A model generated the notes under the pieces. That model saw only the letters and a program-made list of their open reading frames with translations, was not told the DNA's origin and did not search any database. DNA of 64,000 nucleotides from the NCBI GenBank assembly GCA_030524745.1, contig JAUNGC010000014.1, positions 18,707-82,706 of the forward strand, read 5' to 3'. Source of the DNA: Eubacteriales bacterium. GTDB lineage: Bacteria > Bacillota > Clostridia > Lachnospirales > Lachnospiraceae. Position 1 is the stretch's first letter. Every line of letters begins with the position of its first letter. Below, in pieces: positions 41,091-50,135 of this stretch. Both the position numbers and the translations under genes were made by a program.

Positions 41091-42860
41091 CTACATGCGG
41101 TCCGGTGCGGAGAAGCCCAGGACATCGATACAGGTTTCCAGCACCTGCTGCGTCAGCAGAAGCAGCGCAATCCAGCCCGCTTTTTTCTCCGGGTTCTCTT
41201 CCGTAAGAATTTTTGTTTCGTGATAAAATTTATTAAACGCATTTGCAAGGTCATAAATATAGGCGCAGATCTTATGGGGCGCTTTTTCCTGATAAGCCCC
41301 TTTCATCATCGCGTTGAAGCCGCTAAGCTGCATCATCAGGTCCTTCTCGGCCGCGTTTGAAGCGTTTTGGAATGCGAGTTCTTCCAGGTTGCCGCCCTGT
41401 TCCCGATATTTATTCAGGATGGACTTGATGCGGACAATCGTATACAGAATATACGGTCCGGTATCCCCTTCGAAGGAAGTAAAGCGGTCGATATCAAAAA
41501 TATAGTCCTTGCTGGCCTGATTGGACAGATCGCCGTATTTGATCGCCGCAAGGCCGATGATTTTTGCCGTCTCCCTGGCCTCTTCTTCCGAAATGTCCTC
41601 GCGGCTTTCCACGATTTTGCGGTACATCTCTTCGTTGATATCGCGGATCAGGTATTCCAGACGCATTACGCCGCCTTCCCTTGTCTTAAAAGGCTTGCCG
41701 TCTTTACCGTTCATCGTGCCGAACCCGATGTGCTTCAACTCCGTATCCGAAGAAACCATGCCGGATTTACGCGCTACGCGGAACACCTGCAAAAAGTGCA
41801 TTTCCTGACGCTTGTCCGTCAGATAAATCAGCGAATCCGCATGCAGATTTTCCATCCGGTCTTTGATCGTCGCCAGATCCGTGGTCGCATACAGAGCGGC
41901 GCCGTCGGATTTCAGGATGATGCAGGGCGGAATCTCCTTGGTATCCGTCTCTTCCTTCACATCCACCACCAGCGCGCCTTCGCTTTCATGCGCCAGTCCG
42001 GATTGTTTCAATTCCTCCACCATACCCGGAATGATCGGATCGGCGTCGGATTCCCCTTTCCAAAAATCAAATTCCACATTCAGATCCGCATAGTTTTTCT
42101 TCAAATCGGCTACGGAAACGTCAATAATATGCTTCCACAGCGCGCGGTAACCGCGGTTGCCGCTCTGCAGCTTCAGCGTCGCTTCCAGCGCTTCCTGTTT
42201 ATATGCAGGATCTTCTTTGGATTTACCGCTTGCGGTCGGATAAATCTCTTCCAGTTCTGAAACGGTAAAAGGAGCCTCCTTGGGATATTCCCCGTCAAAA
42301 GCTTCATCAAAATACGGCAGTTCGGGCTTGCGCAGCTTTAACTCCGTGATAATAAGACCCATCTGCAGTCCCCAGTCGCCCAGATGGACGTCTCCGATTA
42401 CCTGATGCCCGTTATAGCGGCATATCCGCTTGATGCTCTCTCCTATGATGGCGGAACGCAGATGTCCTACATGCAGCGGCTTTGCCACATTGGGACCGCC
42501 GTAGTCGATCACAATTGTCTTTGCCGTTTCAGGCGCTTCCAGCCCGAACTTTTCAGAGGCCGCCATCTCTTTTAAATAATCCCGGACAAAGCTTTCCTTC
42601 AGTTTCAGATTCAAAAAGCCCGGCGCAACAGCCGCCACTTCACAGAACACTTCACTGTCAGCCAGTTTCGCCGCCACATCGTTTGCAATCATGATCGGCG
42701 CTTTATGATATTTCTTTGCGCCTGCCATCGCGCCGTTGCACTGATATTCACACAAATCAGGACGGTTGGAAACCGTCACTCTGCCCAGTTCTTCGTCATA
42801 TCCCGCCTGTATAAATCCTTTTTTCATTTCATCGGAAATGAGTTCCAGAAACTTCTTCAT
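41091..42860 (-). CDS. argS: Arginyl-tRNA synthetase
   Basis: Class I synthetase, 589 residues. N-terminal Arg-S domain (VSNRPDLCEYQCNGAMAGAK), HIGH-box variant in GPNVAKPLHVGHLRSAI, tRNA- and amino-acid-site residues in YATTDLATIKDRM and the all-helical anticodon domain at the C-terminus (about 470-589, DTGPYILYTIVRIKSIL) with the DALR-like end. GGAGAGG precedes the start. Monocistronic. Confidence 0.97.
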   Translation of the reverse strand: MKKFLELISDEMKKGFIQAGYDEELGRVTVSNRPDLCEYQCNGAMAGAKKYHKAPIMIANDVAAKLADSEVFCEVAAVAPGFLNLKLKESFVRDYLKEMAASEKFGLEAPETAKTIVIDYGGPNVAKPLHVGHLRSAIIGESIKRICRYNGHQVIGDVHLGDWGLQMGLIITELKLRKPELPYFDEAFDGEYPKEAPFTVSELEEIYPTASGKSKEDPAYKQEALEATLKLQSGNRGYRALWKHIIDVSVADLKKNYADLNVEFDFWKGESDADPIIPGMVEELKQSGLAHESEGALVVDVKEETDTKEIPPCIILKSDGAALYATTDLATIKDRMENLHADSLIYLTDKRQEMHFLQVFRVARKSGMVSSDTELKHIGFGTMNGKDGKPFKTREGGVMRLEYLIRDINEEMYRKIVESREDISEEEARETAKIIGLAAIKYGDLSNQASKDYIFDIDRFTSFEGDTGPYILYTIVRIKSILNKYREQGGNLEELAFQNASNAAEKDLMMQLSGFNAMMKGAYQEKAPHKICAYIYDLANAFNKFYHETKILTEENPEKKAGWIALLLLTQQVLETCIDVLGFSAPDRM

Positions 42861-42966
42861 TTTCTCTATTCTCTCCTCTCCTGCCGTACAGATATTATTT
42901 TTAGTCTACCACAACGCTTCTGATTTTACCACATATTTCTATCAAACCGGCTTTGCACACAAATGA

Positions 42967-43013
42967 ATGCCCGCAGTACACAGGATCTTCTGCTCCTTGT
43001 GTACTGCGGGCAT
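42967..43013 (-). terminator. Terminator of the aldolase-ABC operon
   Basis: Perfect 16-bp arms (ATGCCCGCAGTACACA, 42967-42982; complement 42998-43013). On the minus strand TTCATTTG follows, a weak U-tract. Lies 12 bp after the ATPase stop. Confidence 0.75.
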
Positions 43014-43024
43014 CGTCACGATAG

Positions 43025-44152
43025 TTATTCTTTTATGTGAGAAATCTTCCCCAGGGAAATCAGTTCTTTTGTTTCCTTATGGAAAAAGCAGGTTCTCCGG
43101 TTGTCCAGATCGACCATGATCTCCTGTCCTTCCGTAAAGTTGATACTGCCGAATACGACGGAACGCAGATTGGTTCCCATGCACTCCACAATAACGGTCG
43201 TCTCCATGCCGTAGGGGAAGGAGGAAATGACTTTGCCCGGTATTTTTCCGGCGCTTCCGATCTTCACATCCTCCGGACGGATTCCCAGGATCACATCTTT
43301 GCCGGAAGCCTTCAATTCTTTTTCCTGCAGCGCTTCCACCCCGAAAGTTTCCTTTTCCCGCCGGATAAAGGGTACGCTTCCGGACGTCTCCAATGAAAAA
43401 TCCACAAAGTTCATGGCGGGATTCCCCACGAAGTCAGCCACAAACATGTTCACCGGCTCCGCGTAAATCTTCAGCGGCGGCGCGTACTGCTGCAGCACTG
43501 CGGTATTCATCAGACAGATGGAGGTGGAAAGCGCCATTGCTTCCAACTGGTCATGAGTTACATAAACAAAGGTCGCTTTCGTCGTGCTGTGCAGCCGTTT
43601 TAACTCCGTGCGCATTTCCAGGCGCAGCTTGGCGTCCAGATTGGAAAGCGGTTCATCCATGAGCAGAATCTGGGGACTGGTGGCCAGCGTTCTGGCGATC
43701 GCCACTCTCTGCTGCTGCCCGCCGGAAAGTTCGGAAGGATAGCGGTTTAAAAAGTCGGATAGCTGCAGCAACTCGCAGAGTTCATCCACTTTCTTTTTGA
43801 TATCAGCCTTGCTCCACTTCAGATTTTCAAGGCCGAATGCAATATTTTTATATACCGTCATGTGAGGCCACAGCGCGTAATTCTGGAACAGAAATCCCAC
43901 GCCTCTTTCATTGGGCGGAACGTCGATTCCTTTTTGCGCGGAAAACACCAGTCTGTCTCCGATCCAGATTTCCCCTTCCGTGGGCGTCTCCAGTCCCGCT
44001 ATCATCCGAAGCGTAGTCGTTTTCCCGCAGCCGGAAGGACCCAGAAGGGAAACGAAGCTGTTTGCATCAATTTCCAGATTCAGATGATCCACCGCCACTG
44101 ATTTTCCAAACCGCTTTGTTACATTTTTTAAAACAATACTGTTCTCAGCCAT
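43025..44152 (-). CDS. ABC importer ATPase (FbpC/AfuC type)
   Basis: 375 residues. Walker A LLGPSGCGKTTTLRM, signature LSGGQQQRVAIARTLA, Walker B ILLMDEPLSNLDAKL, switch His in VYVTHDQLEAMAL; a C-terminal TOBE region (about 240-375) includes VILGIRPEDVKIG. ATG 44152 is preferred to 44179 because GGAGG lies between them; only 4 nt separate it from the permease stop. By subfamily it would be called ferric or polyamine uptake, but the operon with RpiR and aldolases favours a phosphorylated organic substrate, as for the AfuABC hexose-phosphate system. Confidence 0.88.
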   Translation of the reverse strand: MAENSIVLKNVTKRFGKSVAVDHLNLEIDANSFVSLLGPSGCGKTTTLRMIAGLETPTEGEIWIGDRLVFSAQKGIDVPPNERGVGFLFQNYALWPHMTVYKNIAFGLENLKWSKADIKKKVDELCELLQLSDFLNRYPSELSGGQQQRVAIARTLATSPQILLMDEPLSNLDAKLRLEMRTELKRLHSTTKATFVYVTHDQLEAMALSTSICLMNTAVLQQYAPPLKIYAEPVNMFVADFVGNPAMNFVDFSLETSGSVPFIRREKETFGVEALQEKELKASGKDVILGIRPEDVKIGSAGKIPGKVISSFPYGMETTVIVECMGTNLRSVVFGSINFTEGQEIMVDLDNRRTCFFHKETKELISLGKISHIKE

Positions 44153-44156
44153 TTCT

Positions 44157-45938
44157 TCAACCTCCAATGCCGGAATCAATGGATGCTCCGGTCAGCTTAT
44201 TGATAATTGTGTTCAGCGATATGACGATAATCACGATCAACAGCGTTATCGCATTTGCAAACTGTTCATAGCCCTTCTGGTTATACATGAACAGCAGCGT
44301 CGTGAGCAGCACTGAACTCGGCGTATACAGCAGAACGAACAATTCCATTTCACGGGTACAACTGATAAAAGGCAGAAGATAGCCGGACATAATGCTGGTC
44401 TTCTGGATCGGCACTAAAATGCGGCACATTCTTTTATGCCAGGGCACGCCCATAATCAGCGCCGACTCTTCCAGGGTCGCGCTGATCTGGAACATGGAAT
44501 TTAAGCCGGACCGGGACGCCATCGGAAGGTACTTGACCACGCCGATCAGCACGAGCATCGCAGAGGAACCATACAGCGCCGGAATGATGCCATGCCTCAC
44601 CGAAAACATGGACAGATAAATTGCGGAAATCGCAATGCTCGGAATCAAATAGGGAAGGAAGGTTAAGCTGTTCACACAGGACGCCAGTTTCGTTCCCCAT
44701 TTTCTTGCAATTCCGTATCCTGCAAGGCAGCCCACCGTTCCTGCTCCGACGCTGCAGCATACCGCCAGCAGCAGCGTATTTTTCAGCGCTTTCCAGAAGG
44801 TCGGATTCCGCAGAATTCCGGAGAAACCGATTCCCGCATCTTCCGCAATCCAATATCGCAGGGTAAAGTTTGCCAGGGAATAATCTCCCTTGACCTGGGT
44901 CAGGGATTCCGTCGCAAAGCTGAGGAACGGAAGCAGCGTTACAGCCATCACAAATATGACCACCGCTGCGCTGATGATTTTTCTTCCTCCCCGCAGCTTT
45001 GTCAGCGATATGTTGGAACTCTTGCCGGAAACCGTCGTATAGGATTTTCTGGTGCCCAGCATGCGCTGGTTCAGATACAGAATGGAAAAGCTTAAAACCA
45101 GCATGATGACGGCATATACATAGCCGCGTCCGGGATTCGTGCCGTTTAAATAGCTGTACATCTTCGTCGCCAGCGTATAGAACTTAACCGGCAGTCCCAG
45201 AAACTGGGCGGTGGAAAATACGCTCAGGCCGGAAGCAAACACCAGAAGAACGGTGGAGAGAACAGCCGGCTTCACAAGCGGCAAAGTCACCTTTATAAAA
45301 ATACGAAAACGGGACGTCTTTAAAATCTGGGCCGCCTCCTCCAGATTGGAATCCATATTCTTTAAAATTCCGCCGATCAGAATGTAGGCGTAGGGCGCAT
45401 AATGCAAACCCGTCACCAGCACGATCGGAAAAAATCCGTAAGCAAACCAGTTCGGCGTGGAAATTCCGGTAATCGCCTCAAAAATTCCCGTCGTTCCGCC
45501 TACCAGACTGTTTTTAAAGAAATTCGTCCACGCAATGGCCAGCGTCCAGCCCGGCATGATATATAAAAACATAAACAGCGTGGAACACAACTTCTTACAG
45601 TGCATATCCGTCCGGATGACAAGCCACGCGAACAGGCCCCCTGCCACAATTGCGATTATGCAGGAAAAAACCGCGCACAACAGGGAATTGAACAGCGGAA
45701 CCAAAAATGTGGAGTACACTTCGCCGGCAGAAAATGTTTTTGCCCAATGATAGGACGTGAGCGTGCCCGCCTCCTGATGAACCCTGTTCACTTCGGACGT
45801 ATGCACAATCATCGTGTCTTTTAAAATATAAATCAAGGGTACCACAACCAGATACGCCAGACATACCAGCAAAACCAGAAGTATGATGTTGTGGGGCTTT
45901 TTGAGGAAATTTCCAACCTTTCTAGCCTGTACTTTCAA
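44157..45938 (-). CDS. ABC importer fused permease, 12 segments (FbpB/AfuB type)
   Basis: 593 residues made of two homologous permease halves in one chain, as in ferric and hexose-phosphate importers. About six membrane segments lie in residues 15-290 and six in 320-590. Each half has an EAA-like loop: LEEAAQILKTSRFRIFIKVT and LEESALIMGVPWHKRMCRIL. It therefore forms the whole membrane channel with no second subunit. The start at 45938 (MKVQARKVGNFLKKPHNI) follows an intra-operon hairpin. Confidence 0.9.
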   Translation of the reverse strand: MKVQARKVGNFLKKPHNIILLVLLVCLAYLVVVPLIYILKDTMIVHTSEVNRVHQEAGTLTSYHWAKTFSAGEVYSTFLVPLFNSLLCAVFSCIIAIVAGGLFAWLVIRTDMHCKKLCSTLFMFLYIMPGWTLAIAWTNFFKNSLVGGTTGIFEAITGISTPNWFAYGFFPIVLVTGLHYAPYAYILIGGILKNMDSNLEEAAQILKTSRFRIFIKVTLPLVKPAVLSTVLLVFASGLSVFSTAQFLGLPVKFYTLATKMYSYLNGTNPGRGYVYAVIMLVLSFSILYLNQRMLGTRKSYTTVSGKSSNISLTKLRGGRKIISAAVVIFVMAVTLLPFLSFATESLTQVKGDYSLANFTLRYWIAEDAGIGFSGILRNPTFWKALKNTLLLAVCCSVGAGTVGCLAGYGIARKWGTKLASCVNSLTFLPYLIPSIAISAIYLSMFSVRHGIIPALYGSSAMLVLIGVVKYLPMASRSGLNSMFQISATLEESALIMGVPWHKRMCRILVPIQKTSIMSGYLLPFISCTREMELFVLLYTPSSVLLTTLLFMYNQKGYEQFANAITLLIVIIVISLNTIINKLTGASIDSGIGG

Positions 45939-45956
45939 TCAAATCACCTCTATTAG

Positions 45957-45984
45957 AAAAGGGGCTGGTGCAACAGCCCCTTTT
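45957..45984 (-). terminator. Attenuator-like hairpin between binding protein and permease
   Basis: 10-bp arms AAAAGGGGCT and AGCCCCTTTT with an 8-nt loop, then TTTTCTAA on the minus strand. It looks like a leaky terminator that would make binding protein more abundant than permease. Confidence 0.7.
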
Positions 45985-45995
45985 TACTGACTCTG

Positions 45996-47210
45996 TTATC
46001 TTAAGCTTTCAATAAAATCTTCCATATCCGCACGATGCTCCACCAGATAATCGGGATCATCCAATACGATATAGTCTTTCACATCGTCAAAGCTATATTC
46101 CGTCGCATGGACGTTCGCAGGATTTGCGGAAAATCCGCCGTAATAGTCCTCAAATGCGGCCCATCCGTTTTCGCTCAACAGCCATTCGGTGAAAAGTTTT
46201 GCAGCGTTGGGATGATTGCATCCGTTTAAGATGATGGAATATACCGGGTATGCATAGCCGCCCACCGGACTGCATGTGCTCAGATCATAGCTGAGTTTGA
46301 TGCCCTTATCTTCCTGGGTGTCGTATCTCTGGGTGCTGAAATATCCGATCCAGGTATCTGTCATCCCCAGCGCGCCGATTGTTGTTGCGCAGGTGCTGTC
46401 GGAAGTGGTCAAAAGCACATCGTTTTCGAACAGCATCTTAACAAATTCCCAGCCTGCATTCTCTGTTGTCAGCGTAATTTCTTCTCCGTAGTACGCTTCA
46501 TAAGCATCCGCCAGTTTCGACGCATATTCATCGGAAGTGAGCATGGTCAGCATGTCAAAGTTAACGCCTTCGCTGGAAGGATCCTTCATCGTGAACAGCC
46601 CTTTATATTCCGGATCGGTAATGCGCCATAAGTTGGTCAGCCAGCCTTCGCCTACCAGTTCGCTGCCGTACATAAAACTCTTCGTATCGTAATACCAGAT
46701 CAGGGAAGTACAGTCATCGTCGCCGACGATCTCTCCGATCCGGGAGTTGGACCAGTTCATCGCATATCCTGTGTCAACCAGCTCCGCCATCACACGGTAG
46801 GTATCCTGCGCACAGACAAGATCCGCATTGACCGCGCCCGCCTGACACTCGGAAGTGATCTTTTCAATCATCTCCGTCTCGCCAAGCTGGGTGAATTCCA
46901 CCTTAAGGCCGAATTCTTCCGCAAAACGGTCCGCCGCATCCTGAAGGTAAGAATTCGCGCCGTAAAAAACAAGGCTTCCCTCTTCCTTTGCAGCCGCTAC
47001 CAGATCATCATAGCTTGTCTCTTCTTCCTGATTGGCTGCCGCTTCGCTTTCCGCTCCCCCTGCGTCTTCGCTTTCCGCCGCAACAGCCGCCTCATTTTCC
47101 GCATTGCTTTCCGTTACAGCAGCGCCGTTTCCGGAATCGCCGCATCCGGCAATTGTACCCACAGCCATTACTCCCGTCAGGACCAATGCCAACCACTTCT
47201 TCTTCATCAT
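45996..47210 (-). CDS. ABC importer solute-binding lipoprotein (ferric/hexose-phosphate type)
   Basis: 404 residues. Lipoprotein signal MKKKWLALVLTGVMAVGTIA then GCGDSG, with the lipid Cys near residue 23; an Ala/Glu-rich linker (to about 65) precedes the type II binding fold (SLVFYGANSYLQDAADRFAE, LVCAQDTYRVMAELVDTGYA, GGYAYPVYSIILNGCNHPNA). No adjacent-tyrosine pair typical of ferric-binding proteins was noted. GGAGG is 8 nt upstream. The ligand is inferred from context to be a phosphorylated sugar or a related compound. Confidence 0.85.
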   Translation of the reverse strand: MMKKKWLALVLTGVMAVGTIAGCGDSGNGAAVTESNAENEAAVAAESEDAGGAESEAAANQEEETSYDDLVAAAKEEGSLVFYGANSYLQDAADRFAEEFGLKVEFTQLGETEMIEKITSECQAGAVNADLVCAQDTYRVMAELVDTGYAMNWSNSRIGEIVGDDDCTSLIWYYDTKSFMYGSELVGEGWLTNLWRITDPEYKGLFTMKDPSSEGVNFDMLTMLTSDEYASKLADAYEAYYGEEITLTTENAGWEFVKMLFENDVLLTTSDSTCATTIGALGMTDTWIGYFSTQRYDTQEDKGIKLSYDLSTCSPVGGYAYPVYSIILNGCNHPNAAKLFTEWLLSENGWAAFEDYYGGFSANPANVHATEYSFDDVKDYIVLDDPDYLVEHRADMEDFIESLR

Positions 47211-47259
47211 AATACAATCCTCCTTTTTTTCGCTTCCGATTCTCCGTCGGAAATCATTC

Positions 47260-48093
47260 CTATAGTTTCATATCAGATAAAATTTCCAGCCCGACAGTAT
47301 CTTTTTCCTGTATAATAGTCTGGGTTTTTTCATCTTTCTCTAATACGTCCAGCAGCATCTCCGCCACTGCCATTTCACACAAATGATTATACTTTTTATA
47401 AAAATCAAACCGTGTGAAATCCCCTTTGGCTTCCACCACATAGTCCGCCAATTCTGCCAGCGCAGAATTTTTATAAGCGGTAATGACAATCACTTTCAGG
47501 TTTCTCTGCTTTGCCAGCACTGCCCCGTCAATAATGCTCTTTGTCATGCCGGACTGCGAGATCGCCAGAACCACGTCGTCCTGCCCCGCAAGATTGATCT
47601 GGTTCATGAAATATTCCGCGATTCCGCTGAAGGAGCATTTTACGCCGAGCCGTCCGAACCGGAAGGCCATATGCTCAATCAGCGGCGTTGTATTGCCTGC
47701 GGCAATCAGATGAACCTGTTCGCATCTGCGCAGCAGCGCGACCGCCTCATATACCACTTCCTGATCCACATTTTCCGCCAGATTCAGCATGGTTCTGGAA
47801 TACTCCCGGAAAATATCTCCCACGCTGTTTCCTTCCGATACGTTTCTTTGATCCTGATACTTTACCAGTTCCTTTGACAAAGATATCCGAAAAGGCCAGT
47901 AGCCTTTATAGCCAAGATGCTGACACATCCTGATAACCGTCGCTTCGCTGACATCGCTTGCCATGGCAAGATCTTTTACGGTAAAATCCACCACCTGAAA
48001 AGTATGTTTCAGCACATAGTCCGCCGCTTTTCTTTCGGTGGGGGAGAGGGAACTCCTCTGAGCCTGGATATTTTCAATAACTGACAGTGACAT
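47260..48093 (-). CDS. MurR/RpiR family transcriptional regulator
   Basis: 277 residues: N-terminal HTH_6 domain (SLSPTERKAADYVLKHTF, ATVIRMCQHLGYKGYWPFRI) and a C-terminal SIS sugar-isomerase-like domain at about 110-250 (VHLIAAGNTTPLIEHMAFRF, VVLAISQSGMTKSIIDGAVL). RpiR proteins sense phosphosugars, so its place inside the operon is the main pointer to a phosphorylated ligand. Two palindromes ahead of the operon (49956-49975, 49986-50001) are candidate binding sites. Confidence 0.92.
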   Translation of the reverse strand: MSLSVIENIQAQRSSLSPTERKAADYVLKHTFQVVDFTVKDLAMASDVSEATVIRMCQHLGYKGYWPFRISLSKELVKYQDQRNVSEGNSVGDIFREYSRTMLNLAENVDQEVVYEAVALLRRCEQVHLIAAGNTTPLIEHMAFRFGRLGVKCSFSGIAEYFMNQINLAGQDDVVLAISQSGMTKSIIDGAVLAKQRNLKVIVITAYKNSALAELADYVVEAKGDFTRFDFYKKYNHLCEMAVAEMLLDVLEKDEKTQTIIQEKDTVGLEILSDMKL

Positions 48094-48138
48094 CTCACTT
48101 ACCTCCTTCTCTCTATTCCCTCCCAGTTTCTCATATTT

Positions 48139-48993
48139 TCAGAATTTACACAACCTCGTTAAACGTCCTTCCAGATATGGTTGCAGTTTTGCTTGTACAT
48201 ACTCTGTCATATGAATAATTTTTACAGGATCTGTATTTTCCTTATTTTCCCAAATAAACTCCTCCACGGCACGGTAATAATTTCCTAAAAACTCCGTCCC
48301 CAGATTGAATTTGTTTATTCCTTTGGAAAAAGCGATCTCCAACTGATCGTCCGGAATTCCGCTTCCGCCGTGCAATACGAGCGGTACCGACGTAACGGCT
48401 CTGATTTCTTCCAGTCTCCCGATATCCAGATGAGGCGTTTCTTTATACTCCCCATGGGCATTTCCGATAGAAACAGCCAGTGCGTCCACGCCGGATTCCC
48501 GGCAGAAAATTTCCGCTGCGTCCGGCTTCGTGTACAGATCCTTCTTTTTCTGATCCTCCAGGGACGCAATTCCAACATGGCCGATTTCTCCTTCCACAAT
48601 CGCGCCCTCTTGATGTGCTGCGTCCGCCACTTCCTTTGTCAAATCGATATTTTTTCTCAGATCATGCATGGAACCGTCCATCATGACGGATTCAAACCCG
48701 CAGCGCACTGCCCGCAAAATGGAATCCTTCGTATAATCATGGTCCAGATGCAGGCCGATCGGCACCGTCACTTCACCGGCCAGTTCCTTTACCATTTCGG
48801 CAAAGCCCTTCAGCCCTGTAGTCTTTTGTATGGTCACATGTTCCGGATAAAGCATCACCAGCGCCGGGGTATTGACGGCCTGCGCCGCGTATACCACCGA
48901 CCGCGCCATAATGTAATCCTGGCAGATAAAGGAAATGACTGCAGTATTGCTTTCTCTGGCCATTTGCAAAATATTGGCTACCTTCTCATACAT
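48139..48993 (-). CDS. Class II aldolase, ketose-bisphosphate type (copy 1)
   Basis: Zinc-dependent aldolase of 284 residues. Catalytic Asp and zinc His in GLHLDHDYTKDS; second zinc His in SIGNAHGEYK; third in LVLHGGSGIPDDQ; phosphate-binding loop NLGTEFLGNYY. Family members split fructose, tagatose or other ketose 1,6-bisphosphates to triose phosphates. It lies 11 bp after a paralogue and upstream of rpiR. Divergence from the neighbour suggests different substrates or a hetero-oligomer. Confidence 0.88.
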   Translation of the reverse strand: MYEKVANILQMARESNTAVISFICQDYIMARSVVYAAQAVNTPALVMLYPEHVTIQKTTGLKGFAEMVKELAGEVTVPIGLHLDHDYTKDSILRAVRCGFESVMMDGSMHDLRKNIDLTKEVADAAHQEGAIVEGEIGHVGIASLEDQKKKDLYTKPDAAEIFCRESGVDALAVSIGNAHGEYKETPHLDIGRLEEIRAVTSVPLVLHGGSGIPDDQLEIAFSKGINKFNLGTEFLGNYYRAVEEFIWENKENTDPVKIIHMTEYVQAKLQPYLEGRLTRLCKF

Positions 48994-49004
48994 CCCGTTC
49001 CCTC

Positions 49005-49868
49005 CTAATATAAAGAAGCTTTTCCGTCAGAATGGAACAGTCTGATTTTCTGCGCCGCCACTTCTCTCAGGACCTCTATGCAGGGGGGATAAATTGCGTT
49101 CGGCTCCCTCAGGGACTGGTTTTCCAGAACTTCCCTGCACTTTTTATAGAAGGGCGCTTTGATATCGCTGGAAATATTCACCTTGTTGATGCCGTGTTCC
49201 ACCGCCGTTTCAATCTCGCTGTCCGGATTGGAAGAGCCGCCGTGCAATACCAGCGGCACGTCCACCGCCTTCTTGATTTCATCCAGAATATCGATTCTCA
49301 GCTTCGGTATAAATCCTGCCGGATACAGTCCGTGGCTGGTACCGATCGCCACCGCCAGCGCGTCAATGCCCGTCTCCTTCACAAATGTTTCCGCATCCTT
49401 CGGCTCCGTATAACGGATCACATTATTTCCCGTCTCGATGGAATCCGTATTCCCGATCGTTCCCAGTTCTCCTTCCACAGACACATAATCGGCCGCCGCA
49501 TGCGCGGTTTCGCAAACCTTCTTGCAGATCGCAATGTTCTCCTCAAAGGGAAGCAGGGATGCGTCGATCATGACTGAAGTGAACCCCAGGCTGATGGCTT
49601 TTACGCAGTCCTCATAGGAGCCGCCGTGATCCAAATGGATGCAGACGGGAACCGGCGCGTGATTCGCCTCGTCGATGACGGCTTTTATAAAGGAATCCTG
49701 TACAAAGGACAGTTCATCCGGATGAATCGCAATGATCACCGGAGAATTCTGCGCCACCGCCTCCTTCATAACGCCCGTCAAAATCATGTTGCTGGATGTG
49801 TTGAATGCCGGGACCGCGAAGTTGTGCTCCTTCGCCACTTCCAAAATCCGCTTCATGTTTACTAGCAT
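49005..49868 (-). CDS. Class II aldolase, ketose-bisphosphate type (copy 2)
   Basis: 287 residues from ATG 49868, which has AGGAGG 8 nt upstream; the 17 codons before it are not family-like. Motifs: AVPAFNTSSNMILTG, catalytic VCIHLDHGGSYEDCVK, AVAIGTSHGLYPAG, LVLHGGSSNPDSEIETAV and NKVNISSDIKAPF. First gene of the operon. Compared with copy 1 the active-site GNAHG is GTSHG, as in fructose/tagatose-bisphosphate aldolases. Confidence 0.9.
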   Translation of the reverse strand: MLVNMKRILEVAKEHNFAVPAFNTSSNMILTGVMKEAVAQNSPVIIAIHPDELSFVQDSFIKAVIDEANHAPVPVCIHLDHGGSYEDCVKAISLGFTSVMIDASLLPFEENIAICKKVCETAHAAADYVSVEGELGTIGNTDSIETGNNVIRYTEPKDAETFVKETGIDALAVAIGTSHGLYPAGFIPKLRIDILDEIKKAVDVPLVLHGGSSNPDSEIETAVEHGINKVNISSDIKAPFYKKCREVLENQSLREPNAIYPPCIEVLREVAAQKIRLFHSDGKASLY

Positions 49869-49919
49869 TCTTTTTTCCTCCTGAAAATTAGTTCCAAATT
49901 TGCTACTTGAACTATTCAT

Positions 49920-49947
49920 ATCATATCATTTTGAAATAATTTGTCAA
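49920..49947 (-). promoter_or_regulatory. Promoter of the aldolase-rpiR-ABC operon
   Basis: TTGACA (49942-49947), 16 nt, TATGAT (49920-49925) on the minus strand, about 50 bp before the first aldolase. Confidence 0.75.
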
Positions 49948-49955
49948 TATTATTT

Positions 49956-49975
49956 TGAAATGAAATTTCATTTCA
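49956..49975. promoter_or_regulatory. Candidate RpiR operator 1
   Basis: Perfect 20-bp palindrome TGAAATGAAATTTCATTTCA, 8 bp upstream of the -35 box. Confidence 0.65.
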
Positions 49976-49985
49976 GCTTATATTA

Positions 49986-50001
49986 TGAAATTTACATTTC
50001 A
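49986..50001. promoter_or_regulatory. Candidate RpiR operator 2
   Basis: TGAAATTTACATTTCA, same half-sites with a 4-bp centre, one turn upstream of operator 1. Confidence 0.55.
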
Positions 50002-50051
50002 AATTTGTACAAAAATACCAATCAAAAGTGCCATTTCTACTATTTTCGCAC

Positions 50052-50101
50052 AAAAAAAGACCGTTGAAAGAAATTCTTGCATTTCACGAATTCTTTCAAC
50101 G
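50052..50101 (-). terminator. Terminator after the 2H phosphoesterase gene
   Basis: 11-bp arms CGTTGAAAGAA and TTCTTTCAACG, then GTCTTTTTTTG on the minus strand. Confidence 0.85.
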
Positions 50102-50135
50102 ATTCACACTTCTACAATATTGTTTCAGACTTTTT

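Noticed and set aside
43025-47210. Ferric iron importer FbpABC
   Set aside because: Family level only; the RpiR regulator and two aldolases in the same operon fit a phosphorylated organic substrate better. Iron is not excluded.
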